From positions 71,859 to 135,858 of the forward strand of contig CAWAET010000011.1 of assembly GCA_963781065.1 (NCBI GenBank): a stretch of 64,000 nucleotides of DNA, given 5' to 3'. A model generated the notes under the pieces. The model did no database searches and had not been told where the DNA came from. It worked only from the letters and a program-made list of their open reading frames with translations. Below are positions 46,719 through 55,900 of this stretch, one piece after another; position 1 is the first letter of the stretch; each line of letters opens with the position of its first letter. The translations under genes were made by a program, and so were the position numbers. This DNA is from CALZJC01 sp963781065. GTDB lineage: Bacteria; Acidobacteriota; Thermoanaerobaculia; Multivoradales; JAHEKO01.

Positions 46719-47567
46719 GTGAGCAACATAGGTGTAATTGGTGCGGGAGTCATTGGCCTGGGGGTGGTTCAGGATCTGGCGCAGCATGGTCACTCGGTGG
46801 TCGCCGTCGACCTGTCCGACGAGATTCTCGAGAAGGCGCGCCAGATGATTCGGCAAAACCTGCGCACGCATCAGATGTTCACCCGGGAGAAGACCGACAA
46901 GCCGGCCGAGGTTCTTGGGCGAATCAACTTCACCACAGATCCGCAGGAGCTGGCGCAGGTCGATTTCGTCATCGAGAACGTCACCGAGAAGTGGGCAGTA
47001 AAGGAGGCGGTCTACCGCCAGATTGATCCGATCTGCCCCGAGCACGCGGTTTTCGGAGTCAACACCTCCTGTATCTCAATCACCCGTGTCGGATCGGTGA
47101 CCAGCCGCCCCGATCGGGTCGTCGGGATGCACTTCATGAACCCGGTGCCGTTGAAGTCGATGGTGGAGGTAATTCGAGGCTTCCATACCAGCGAGGAGAC
47201 TCTGGACACCGTGAGGACGCTGCTGTCCTCGTGCGGCAAGGAGTGTGTGGTAGTCAACGACATGCCCGGGTTCGTTTCCAACCGGGTGGCGATGGTCACG
47301 GTAAACGAGGCAATCTTCGTGGTCCAGGACCAGGTCGCGTCGGTGCCGGACGTGGATCTGCTGTTCCGGACCTGTTTCGGTCACAAGATGGGCCCGCTGG
47401 AGACTGCCGATCTGATCGGGTTGGACACGATCCTCTACTCTCTGGAGGCGCTCTACGAGGGCTACAACGACGACAAGTTCCGACCCTGTCCGCTGCTCAA
47501 GAAGATGGTCCACGCGGGCCGGCTTGGGCGCAAGAGCGGTCGGGGCTTCTATACCTATGAGGAGTAA
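46719..47567 (+). CDS. FkbK-like 3-hydroxyacyl dehydrogenase (hydroxymalonyl-ACP pathway)
   Basis: 282 residues; NAD-dependent Rossmann protein of the 3-hydroxybutyryl-CoA dehydrogenase family: GVIGAGVIGLGVVQDLAQHG at residue 5, DFVIENVTEKWAVKEAVY, NTSCISITRV, VVGMHFMNPVPLKSMVEVI (catalytic His) and PGFVSNRVAMVTVNEAI. In FK520-type clusters FkbK oxidises glyceryl-ACP on the way to hydroxymalonyl-ACP. The neighbours downstream (ACP, acyl-CoA dehydrogenase, FkbH) make that role far likelier here than fatty-acid oxidation. Start GTG 46719 after GGAGGA; a longer upstream reading lacks protein character. The ACP begins 5 bp after the stop. Confidence 0.9.
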   Translation: MSNIGVIGAGVIGLGVVQDLAQHGHSVVAVDLSDEILEKARQMIRQNLRTHQMFTREKTDKPAEVLGRINFTTDPQELAQVDFVIENVTEKWAVKEAVYRQIDPICPEHAVFGVNTSCISITRVGSVTSRPDRVVGMHFMNPVPLKSMVEVIRGFHTSEETLDTVRTLLSSCGKECVVVNDMPGFVSNRVAMVTVNEAIFVVQDQVASVPDVDLLFRTCFGHKMGPLETADLIGLDTILYSLEALYEGYNDDKFRPCPLLKKMVHAGRLGRKSGRGFYTYEE

Positions 47568-47572
47568 CGAGG

Positions 47573-47815
47573 GTGGATGATCGCAAGGAGAAGATCCGGG
47601 AGTTCCTTGGCAGGTTCTTCCGCAATCACGAGTTGAGGGACGATGAAGACATCTTCGCGCAGGGCTTCGTCAACTCGCTGCTGGCAATGCAGTTGATCAG
47701 CTTCATCGAGAAGGAGTTTTCGGTAACTATCGACGACGACGACCTCGATCTGGACAACTTCCGCACCGTGCAAGCCATGGACAATCTGGTGGAGCGTAAG
47801 CTCGGCGGTGCTTGA
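47573..47815 (+). CDS. FkbJ-like discrete acyl carrier protein
   Basis: 80 residues from GTG 47573. Carrier motif GFVNSLLAMQLISFIEKEF, with the phosphopantetheine serine in VNSL, flanked by acidic helices (DDDDLDLDNFRTVQAMDNLV). Discrete ACPs of this type carry glycerate from FkbH through oxidation to hydroxymalonyl-ACP. The stop overlaps the next start by 8 bp. Confidence 0.92.
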   Translation: MDDRKEKIREFLGRFFRNHELRDDEDIFAQGFVNSLLAMQLISFIEKEFSVTIDDDDLDLDNFRTVQAMDNLVERKLGGA

Positions 47816-48995
47816 GACGAGGAGCCCGGCCCCCGAGCCACAGTCCGCGGACGGAGGGGCCATGTGGCTGCGCCTGTCGGACGAGCAGCGACACGCGCGA
47901 AGTACCTACCGGCGTTTCGCGGATCAGCATGTCGTGCCCTACGCCGACTCCTGGGATCGGGCGGGCGAGATGCCGCGCTCGGCGATCGACCAGTTGATCG
48001 AGGCAGGCTATCTGGGAGCGCTGCTTCCCACCGAGGTCGGTGGCGGCGGTCTCGACCCACTTCTCTACGGCTTGTTGACCGAGCAGATCGGCCGCGGCTG
48101 CTCGTCGCTGCGTTCGCTGATGACCGTCCACGACATGGTCGGCGTGGCGGTGTCACGGTGGGGTAGCGACGCGCTGCAGCAGGAGTTCTTGCCGCGACTG
48201 GCTTCTTGTGAGGTGCTCGGGGCCCTGGCGGTGAGCGAGCCCGACGTTGGCAGCGACGCGGCCAGCGTGACCTTGCGAGCTCGACGCGACGGCGAGGACT
48301 ATCTGCTCGACGGCACCAAGCGTTGGATCACCTATGGCCGAATGGCGGACGTCATCCTGACGCTGGCGCGGGCCGACGAGGGCGCGCTGACGGCCTTCCT
48401 GGTCGACGCCAGAGCACCGGGACTGACCCGCCACCCGCTGGAGATGACCGGAACTCGAGCTTCGATGGTTGCCGAGCTCCGCTTCGACAGCTGCCGGGTG
48501 CCGGCGCGCCGGGTTGTTGGTCGGGTGGGCTTCGGACTGTCGCACGTCATGGCAACAGCCCTCGATCACGGGCGCTACAGCGTGGCCTGGGGCTCGGTCG
48601 GCCTTGCCCAGGCGTGCCTCGACTTGTCGATGAGCTATACCAACGAGCGGCACCAGTTTGGCAAGAGGCTCGCCGAGCACCAGCTGGTTTCCCGCCAGCT
48701 GGCGGAGATGATCGCCGGGAGCCAGGCAGCTCGCCTGCTGTGCTGCCGCGCCGCTACCTTGCGTCAGGAGGGGGAGCCTGCGGCGGTCTCCGAGACCCAG
48801 CTGGCGAAGTACTTCGCGTCTCGCGTAGCCGTTGACGCGTCCAACCGTGCGGTTCAGCTACACGGCGCTCAGGGCATCTCCGCCGACTCGCCGCTGGGCC
48901 GCTTTCTGCGCGACGCCAAGGTGGCCGAGATCATCGAGGGCAGCAGCCAGATCATGCAGGTCATGCTTCCCCAGTACCCGCTGCCCGAGCTGTGA
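47808..48995 (+). CDS. FkbI-like acyl-CoA (acyl-ACP) dehydrogenase
   Basis: 395 residues from GTG 47808, overlapping the ACP gene. Acyl-CoA dehydrogenase fold: LPTEVGGGGLDPLLYGLLTE, GALAVSEPDVGSDAASV (FAD/substrate), GTKRWITYGRMADVI, NERHQFGKRLAEHQLV and QLHGAQGISADSPLGRFLRD, then EIIEGSSQIMQVML with the catalytic-base position Glu. In the FkbH-type pathway this flavoenzyme carries out a second oxidation of the ACP-bound C3 unit. A good ribosome-binding site for the next gene lies just past the stop. Confidence 0.9.
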   Translation: MLETRSPAPEPQSADGGAMWLRLSDEQRHARSTYRRFADQHVVPYADSWDRAGEMPRSAIDQLIEAGYLGALLPTEVGGGGLDPLLYGLLTEQIGRGCSSLRSLMTVHDMVGVAVSRWGSDALQQEFLPRLASCEVLGALAVSEPDVGSDAASVTLRARRDGEDYLLDGTKRWITYGRMADVILTLARADEGALTAFLVDARAPGLTRHPLEMTGTRASMVAELRFDSCRVPARRVVGRVGFGLSHVMATALDHGRYSVAWGSVGLAQACLDLSMSYTNERHQFGKRLAEHQLVSRQLAEMIAGSQAARLLCCRAATLRQEGEPAAVSETQLAKYFASRVAVDASNRAVQLHGAQGISADSPLGRFLRDAKVAEIIEGSSQIMQVMLPQYPLPEL

Positions 48996-49017
48996 GCAGG
49001 AGAAGGAGGTGTTGAAC

Positions 49018-50103
49018 ATGCCGAGAAGCCCGTCTCGTTCTCAACGGACCGGCAAGCAAGGAGCCGCCAAGGTGCTGGTTTGGGACCTGGATAACACTTT
49101 GTGGGACGGTACCCTTCTGGAAGGCGACGACGTCAGGCCCCGCGCCGGCGCGGTCCAGCTGCTCGAGACGCTCGATCGGCGCGGCATTCTCCACTCCATT
49201 GCCAGCAAGAACGACCGCGACCATGCCCTGGAGCGTCTGCACGCGCTGGGTCTCGACCACTACTTCCTCTATCCCCAGATCGGCTGGAGCGCCAAGTCCG
49301 TCGGGATCGCCCGGATTGCCGAATCGATCAACATCGGCCTGGATGCGGTCGCCTTCATCGACGACCAGCCCTTCGAGCTTGACGAGGTGAAGCACGCGCA
49401 TCCGGAGGTGCTTACCCTCCGCGCCGACCAGCTGGCCGATCTGGAGTCGCGGCCAGAGTTCCTTCCCCGCTTCATCACCGACGAGTCGGCGATACGGAGA
49501 CGGATGTACCAGGCCGACATCGAGCGCAACGGGGCTCACGAGGAGTTTGCCGGCCCCGACGAGGCGTTTCTCGCCTCGCTCGGCATGAGGTTCGTCATCT
49601 CGACCGCTCGGGAAGAGGACCTCAAGCGGGCTGAGGAGCTGACGGTTCGCACCAATCAGCTGAACTCGACGGGCGTCACCTACTCCTATGACGAGTTGGA
49701 GGCCATCCGCCACGAGGACGACAAGCAGCTCCTGGTCGCCGAGCTGACGGACAAGTACGGCACCTACGGCAAGATCGGCCTGGTGCTGCTGCAGACCGGC
49801 GCGGAATTCTGGACGCTGGAGCTTCTGCTCATGTCATGCCGGGTCATGTCACGCGGGGTGGGCACCATTATGCTGAGCTATCTGATGGAAGAGGCGCGGG
49901 AGGCGGGTGTGCGGCTTCGAGCCAGGCTCAAGAAGACCGATCGCAACCGCATGATGCGAGTCACCTACCGGTTTGCCGGTTTCAAGGAGGTGGCGAGCGA
50001 AGGCGATGTGTCGATATTGGAAAGCGACCTCGGCAGCATCCAGCCCTTTCCCGACTATGTCGACATCGCTCTGCCTGACCGGCTCGTAGGTGCCCTGTCA
50101 TGA
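49018..50103 (+). CDS. FkbH-like glyceryl-ACP synthase (HAD phosphatase plus GNAT-like domain)
   Basis: 361 residues. FkbH proteins take 1,3-bisphosphoglycerate, remove phosphate and load the glyceryl group onto an ACP. HAD motif I VLVWDLDNTLWDGTLLEG at about residue 20 (catalytic DLD), SKNDRDHALERL (motif II), AFIDDQPFELDEVK (motif III); the C-terminal half is the GNAT-like transferase (NQLNSTGVTYSYDEL, DKYGTYGKIGLVLL). ATG 49018 follows AGAAGGAGGTG at ideal spacing. The frame is open upstream inside FkbI, but that part is not protein-like. The stop overlaps the ligase start as ATGA. Confidence 0.93.
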   Translation: MPRSPSRSQRTGKQGAAKVLVWDLDNTLWDGTLLEGDDVRPRAGAVQLLETLDRRGILHSIASKNDRDHALERLHALGLDHYFLYPQIGWSAKSVGIARIAESINIGLDAVAFIDDQPFELDEVKHAHPEVLTLRADQLADLESRPEFLPRFITDESAIRRRMYQADIERNGAHEEFAGPDEAFLASLGMRFVISTAREEDLKRAEELTVRTNQLNSTGVTYSYDELEAIRHEDDKQLLVAELTDKYGTYGKIGLVLLQTGAEFWTLELLLMSCRVMSRGVGTIMLSYLMEEAREAGVRLRARLKKTDRNRMMRVTYRFAGFKEVASEGDVSILESDLGSIQPFPDYVDIALPDRLVGALS

Positions 50104-51821
50104 CCGTGCCCGACAAGGCCACGAATCTGGTGGATCACCTCCGTCAGTGCTCGGCACGCGATCCGGGAGCTCTGGCCTTCGCCTTTCTGGGTGATGGAGA
50201 GAGCGAATCCGGGCGCTGGTCCTACGGACGCCTCGATGAGGAGAGCCGAGCGATTGCGGCGCTGCTGCAGGAGCACGAGCTCGGTGGCGAGCGAGCCCTG
50301 CTGCTCCTGCCGCCCGGTTTGGAGCTGGTCGCCTCCCTTTGGGGTTGTCTGTACGCCGGCACGGCGGCGGTCGTCAGTGGCATCCCGTCGCCGAAGAAGA
50401 AGGCGCAGGTCGATCGCCTGATGTCGATCGTGGCCGACTCCCGCCCGCGAGCCGTGCTCACCACACCTGAGCTGAAGGAGATGTTTCGGGCACATATGGC
50501 GGGAGTCCCGGGCATGGAACACGTTCGATGGTTGACCCGCGAAGACGTGGACCCGTCCGGGCAGTGGCGTCATCCCGGGCTTGGCGCCGACAGCCTGGCC
50601 TTTCTCCAGTACACCTCGGGCTCTACCGCCGCTCCGCGTGGGGTGATCGTCAGCCACGGCAACCTGATCGACAACGCCGAACAGATCACTGAGGGCATGG
50701 GCCATTCGCGGGGCAAGATCGGTGTCTCGTGGCTGCCCCTGCATCACGACATGGGTCTCGTAGGCATGGTCTTCGGCATGGTGTACGCCGGCATGGGCGG
50801 CATCCTCATGTCGCCTCTACACTTCATCCAGAAACCCGTGCGCTGGCTCCAGGCGATCAGCCGGTATCGAGGCCACACGTCCGGCTCGCCCAATTTCGGC
50901 TTCGAGCTCTGCGTCCGAAAGGTGACTGACGAGCAGTGCGAGGGGCTCGATCTGTCTTGTTGGCGGGTGGCCTACAACGGCGCTGAGCCGGTGCGAGCGG
51001 CGACCCTGCAGCGATTCGCCGAGAGGTTCCACGCCTACGGGCTCCGCTCGGAAGCCCTCTATCCCTGCTACGGATTGGCCGAGGCGACCCTGTTCGTCAG
51101 CGGCCCTGGCCGCGACAACCTACCGGTGACCGGCAGCTTCGATATCGCTGCGCTGCAGCAGGGCCGAGTCGTACCCGCACCGCAGGGGGAGGAAGCCCGC
51201 ACGCTCGTCAGTAGCGGTCGCCTGTGGGGCCAGCAGGTCGCCATCGTCGATCCAGAGACCGGCAACAAACGCTGTCCGCCGGGACAGATCGGTGAGATCT
51301 GGGTTGCCGGGCCGAACATCTGCCAGGGATACTGGGAGCTGCCTGAGGAGAGCGAGCGGACCTTTCGCGCGCGGCTCGCCGACGAACCGGACGCGGGTCC
51401 ATTCCTGCGCACCGGCGATCTGGGCTTCATGACTGACGGCAGTCTGTTCATAACCGGCCGCCAGAAGGACCTGATCATCATCGCGGGCAGCAACCACTAT
51501 CCGCAGGACATCGAGCACACGGTCGAGGAGGGCGAGCCGAAGGTGCGCCCCGGTTGTAGCGCCGCGATCTCGGTCGACATCGAGGATGAAGAACGTCTGG
51601 TGCTGGTCGCCGAAACGCGTGACGGAGACGATCTCGCCGCGACCGCCAGATCGATTCGTCGCCTGATTGCGGAACAGCACGATCTGCGAGCCCACGCCGT
51701 CGAGCTGATCGTTCCCGGCAGTCTCCCCAAGACCACCAGCGGCAAGATCCAGCGGCACGCCTGTAAGGCGGCATATCTCGACGGCAGCTTGGCACTTTGG
51801 GAGAAGGCGGCAAGAGCCTGA
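50100..51821 (+). CDS. Fatty acyl-AMP ligase (FAAL), polyketide starter loading
   Basis: 573 residues of the ANL superfamily. FAALs activate a fatty acid as acyl-AMP and pass it to an ACP instead of CoA. Seen: YTSGSTAAPRGVIVSHGNL (P-loop-like A3), SWLPLHHDMGLVGMVFG and SGSPNFGFELCVRKVTDEQC, both characteristic of FAALs, YNGAEPVRAATLQRFAERF, YPCYGLAEATLFVSG, LRTGDLGFM and the C-terminal KTTSGKIQRHA with the A10 lysine. With the PKS beginning in a free N-terminal ACP, the pair FAAL-ACP is the expected priming system. It overlaps FkbH by 4 bp; the kinase gene starts 12 bp after its stop. Confidence 0.93.
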   Translation: MTVPDKATNLVDHLRQCSARDPGALAFAFLGDGESESGRWSYGRLDEESRAIAALLQEHELGGERALLLLPPGLELVASLWGCLYAGTAAVVSGIPSPKKKAQVDRLMSIVADSRPRAVLTTPELKEMFRAHMAGVPGMEHVRWLTREDVDPSGQWRHPGLGADSLAFLQYTSGSTAAPRGVIVSHGNLIDNAEQITEGMGHSRGKIGVSWLPLHHDMGLVGMVFGMVYAGMGGILMSPLHFIQKPVRWLQAISRYRGHTSGSPNFGFELCVRKVTDEQCEGLDLSCWRVAYNGAEPVRAATLQRFAERFHAYGLRSEALYPCYGLAEATLFVSGPGRDNLPVTGSFDIAALQQGRVVPAPQGEEARTLVSSGRLWGQQVAIVDPETGNKRCPPGQIGEIWVAGPNICQGYWELPEESERTFRARLADEPDAGPFLRTGDLGFMTDGSLFITGRQKDLIIIAGSNHYPQDIEHTVEEGEPKVRPGCSAAISVDIEDEERLVLVAETRDGDDLAATARSIRRLIAEQHDLRAHAVELIVPGSLPKTTSGKIQRHACKAAYLDGSLALWEKAARA

Positions 51822-51833
51822 GGCGGTAAGGGT

Positions 51834-52895
51834 ATGGAGTCTGCAGAGATCGCGGGACCGCTCCTGGCTTCCCTCAGGACAGCCCTGGGCGATTCTGGGC
51901 TGGACTACCAAGACATCCCGCAGATCATCTCTGGCGGTAACGAGAACGACATCTACTCCTTCCGTTTGCGGGCGGCGCCGCCGCCGTTCAACCAACCGCT
52001 GGTGCTGCGTCTTTTTCGCGCCAAGGCGACCGCCGAACGGGCGCGCAAGGAAGCGGCTGTTCATCAGGCGGTTACCGACCAGGGGCTTGCGGCGCCCCGA
52101 GTCCTGCACGTCGGCAGCGGACTCAACGGGCTGGGTCGCTCGTTTCTGGTCATGGAACACGCTCCCGGTCGAGCGACGCTCGATCTCCTACGCCCCTCTC
52201 TGCTGCTACGCCTGCCGGCATTACATGCGCAGACGATGATCGCTCTCCACCGACTCGACGCCGGGGCTCTGCTGGCCGCTGCCCAGGCGGCCGGTCTCGA
52301 TCGGGGTTCGGTGGTGATGGACCTGAATGTGGAGAGACGCGAGCGCGCTGAGGCAAATCGCTTTCCGTCACTCGGGAAGGTCGGAGTTTGGCTGGACACC
52401 CACCGTCCCGAGGTCGATCCGTCGGTTATCGCCCACGGCGATCTGCATCCGTTCAACCTGATGATCGATCGCGGCCGCGTGAGCGCGATTCTCGACTGGA
52501 CGAGAGCCGTCATCGCGCCGCCCGAATACGACATCGCGGCCAACCGCCTCATTGTCAGCTACGGGCCTGTCGTCGGCAAGGGAATCCTGGGGGCGCTGGT
52601 GCCGCTCTATCGGCGCTGGTTCCTGCCTCGGTTCGAAGCGCTCTACCGCGCCGAGCTGCCCTTTGACGAGATGCTCGTCCGCTACTTCGAAGTACAGATG
52701 GCGTTCGAGGTCTTGACCAACGTCGCCCTGCTGCGGCGGGCGGTGGCCGAGAAGGCCGCTGTGCTGCCCGAGAAGAGCAAGGAATCGCGGGCGTTCGACG
52801 GGCCAAATCTGCCGCCAATGATGCGCCGCGTGCGGAAGCTGACAGGCGTCCGAGTCGTGTTGCCTGCCTTGGCGCCAGGTCGCGGCCGGTCCTGA
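51834..52895 (+). CDS. Aminoglycoside-phosphotransferase-like kinase in the PKS cluster
   Basis: 353 residues, protein-kinase-like APH/ChoK fold: ISGGNENDIYSFRL (nucleotide loop), HVGSGLNGLGRSFLVMEHAP, catalytic VIAHGDLHPFNLMIDRGRV and metal-binding ILDWTRAVIAPPEYDIA. It should phosphorylate a small-molecule hydroxyl with ATP. In a cluster whose product carries many hydroxyls it could modify the product, either as tailoring or to keep it inactive inside the producer. The gene lies between FAAL and PKS, 17 bp before the PKS start. Confidence 0.88.
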   Translation: MESAEIAGPLLASLRTALGDSGLDYQDIPQIISGGNENDIYSFRLRAAPPPFNQPLVLRLFRAKATAERARKEAAVHQAVTDQGLAAPRVLHVGSGLNGLGRSFLVMEHAPGRATLDLLRPSLLLRLPALHAQTMIALHRLDAGALLAAAQAAGLDRGSVVMDLNVERRERAEANRFPSLGKVGVWLDTHRPEVDPSVIAHGDLHPFNLMIDRGRVSAILDWTRAVIAPPEYDIAANRLIVSYGPVVGKGILGALVPLYRRWFLPRFEALYRAELPFDEMLVRYFEVQMAFEVLTNVALLRRAVAEKAAVLPEKSKESRAFDGPNLPPMMRRVRKLTGVRVVLPALAPGRGRS

Positions 52896-52912
52896 AGAGA
52901 GAGAGTCCCGAG

Positions 52913-55900
52913 ATGGAACCCCAAGCCCGGAGTAGGGCCGAGATTCGACATTGGCTGGTGGTGCGCATCGCCGAGTTGCTGCAGCTGGATCCCAGCGAGG
53001 TAGATGTTGCAGAGCCCTTCGCCAGCTACGGCCTGGCTTCGCGCGAGGTGGTGGAGATCTCGGGCGACCTGGAAGAGTGGCTCGGTGTGCGCCTGCCGCC
53101 GACCCTGCTCTACGACCATCCCTCCATCGACGCGTTGAGCGGACATCTCGCCGACGAGCGATCCGAGCCGGAGGCCCAAACGGGATTTGGCTCCAGGACC
53201 GACCCTCCGGATCGTGCCGAGCCGATCGCCGTTGTCGGCCTCGGCTGCCGATTCCCGGGCGCCGCGAGCCCCGAGGCCTTCTGGCGGCTGTTGGCCGACG
53301 GCACCGACGCCATCCGCCAGGTTCCTGCGGACCGCTGGGATACCAAGGACTTCTTCGACGCCAAGGCCACGGCGGCCGGCAAGATGAACTCGCGTCATGG
53401 CGGGTTTCTCGACCGGGTAGATCGCTTCGAGCCCGCGTTCTTCGGCATTTCAGCCCAGGAGGCCGAGCGTCTCGATCCGCAGCAGAGACTCCTTCTGGAG
53501 TTGAGCTGGGAAGCGCTCGAGGACGCCGGGATCGCCCAGGAGAGCCTGACTGGAACCGAGACCGGGGTCTTCGTGGGGATCTCCACCAACGACTACGCCC
53601 GCTTGCAGATGGGCCATCCCGAGAAGGTCGATGCCTGGGCGGGCACTGGCAATGCCCTGAGCATCGCAGCCAACCGGATCTCCTATCAGTTTGGTCTCAA
53701 CGGCCCGAGCATGGCGGTCGACACCGCCTGCTCATCGTCTTTGGTGGCGCTGCATCTGGCCAGCCAGAGCCTTCGCAGTGGCGAGTGCAGACTGGCGCTG
53801 GTGGGTGGGGTCAACGTCATCCTCTCGCCGGAAACAACGTTGGTCTTTGCCAAGGCCGGCCTGCTGGCGCCGGACGGCCGCTGCAAGGCCTTCGACGCGC
53901 GCGCTGACGGCTACGTCCGCGGTGAAGGAGCCGGCGTGGTGGTGCTCCGCCCCTTGTCGGAGGCCGTTGCGGCCGGAGACGACATCTATGCCGTGATTCG
54001 TGGCAGCGCGGTAAACCAGGACGGCCGCAGCAATGGCCTGATGGCTCCCAACGGTCCGGCCCAGCAGGCCGTGATTCGCCGAGCCTACGACAACGCCGGC
54101 ATCGATCCCGGCGAGATCGACTATGTGGAGGCGCACGGCACCGGTACGCCGCTGGGCGATCGGATCGAAGCCGGGGCCCTGGGCGCGGTGATCTCCTCCG
54201 GGTCCCGGCGGGAAGCTTGCTGGGTCGGTTCGGTCAAGGGCAACTTCGGCCACCTGGAGGCGGCCGCGGGCATCGCCGGGTTGATCAAGACGGTACTGGC
54301 CCTGCGGCACCGGCAGATCCCGCCAAGCCTCCACTACGAAACCCCGAACCCTATGATCGACTTCGCGGGGCTCGGTCTGCGGGTATCCGACACTCTGCTG
54401 GCCTGGCCATCGCGCGACGACCGGGCTCGCGCCGGGGTCAGTTCCTTTGGCTTCGGTGGCACCAACGCCCACATAGTCCTCGAGGAGTACCCCGCGACCT
54501 CGGCGCCGCTCGCGGCCGCGTCGTCTGCCACGGCCGAGTCCGTGCAGGAGGAGGATCGCAGGTTGTTGCTGGTTCTTTCAGCACGGACACAGACGGCTCT
54601 CGACACGATGGCCTTGAACCTGGCGGCCTGGCTCACGTCACATCCGGCGGCAGATCTCGCCGATGTGACGTTGACGCTACAGACCGGAAGAACCGTCTTC
54701 AACTGTCGGCGCGCTGTCCTGGCCAGCGGTCGCGCGCACGCGGTCGAGACGCTCACTGCCTCCTGCGGCGGGGAGACGTCGGATGAAGACGTGCTCCCGC
54801 TTCGGTCTCGAACCTCCGACGAAGAGTCGGCTGAGGATCACGTTGAGCCGGAGCCAGTGCGCCGACTTCGCCAGCGCGGTCGTGAGTGGCTGGCCGGCGC
54901 CATGGTGAACTGGGAGCGTCCCGCGGGGGCTCGCCGACTTGCCGGCTTGCCGACCTATCCTTTCGAGCGTCGGCGCTACTGGCTGGAAGAGAGACCGCAA
55001 CGCAGCCTGTTCCCCGAGCTCTCTCCATCCGACGCGAAGAGCCCGCTGGAGGAGTGGTTTCACGTGCCGGTCTGGGAGCGGTTGCCGCTCGAGCCTGGCG
55101 GCGAAGAGCGGCCGGCGGTCGACGGTCCCGCGCCGTCGATGGTGCTCGTCTTCTGCGACGACCATGGCGTGGGTGAGCGGCTGGCAACCCGCTTGCGCGA
55201 CCGGGGGCGCCAGGTCGTGACGGTTCGCCCCGGCGATGGCTACGCCAGCCAGGACGAGCGGAGAACGATCGATCCGCTCTCGCCGCAGGGCTACGAGTCG
55301 CTGCTTGCCGACCTGCCGGCGCCGCCTGGGGACGTGGTGCACCTCTGGAGTGTCGGCGGCGATCCGGCGGCGGCGCTGGACGATCTCGACCGGGTTCAGG
55401 CTCTCGGCTTCGAGAGCGTCCTGCATCTGGTGCGGGTCGTGGGTGAGCGTGTCGGAGCCGACGAGGTGCGCTTCACCCTGGCCGCCAGCGGCATGGCCGA
55501 GGTGGCCGCTGGCGATCTGGTGAGTCCGGCGAAGGCCACGCTGCTTGGGCCGAATCGGGTGATCCCCTTCGAGTACCCGCACTTTCGCAGCCGCTGTATC
55601 GACCTCGAAACACCCAGCTCGCCGGCGGATCTCGAGAAGCTGGTCGAGCAGCTTCTGCAGGAGATCGACAGCCGGACCGGCGAGGAGGTCGTCGCCTACC
55701 GGGGCGACGGTCGTTTCGTGCAGTCGATCGTCCGCGAACCGCTGCCCGCGGCGGGTGATGGCTTGCGTTTGCGCCAGCGCGGGGTCTACCTGGTCACTGG
55801 CGGCCTCGGCGGGCTGGGCCTCTCGGCGAGCCGCTTCCTGGCGGAGCGATACGGTGCGCGGCTGGCGCTTCTGAGTCGCTCCTCGCTGCCGCCGAGAGAG

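Noticed and set aside
46719..47567. Role of this dehydrogenase in ordinary beta-oxidation or butyrate metabolism
   Set aside because: Tight linkage with a discrete ACP, an acyl-CoA dehydrogenase and FkbH makes the hydroxymalonyl-ACP pathway far more likely; no thiolase or enoyl-CoA hydratase is nearby.
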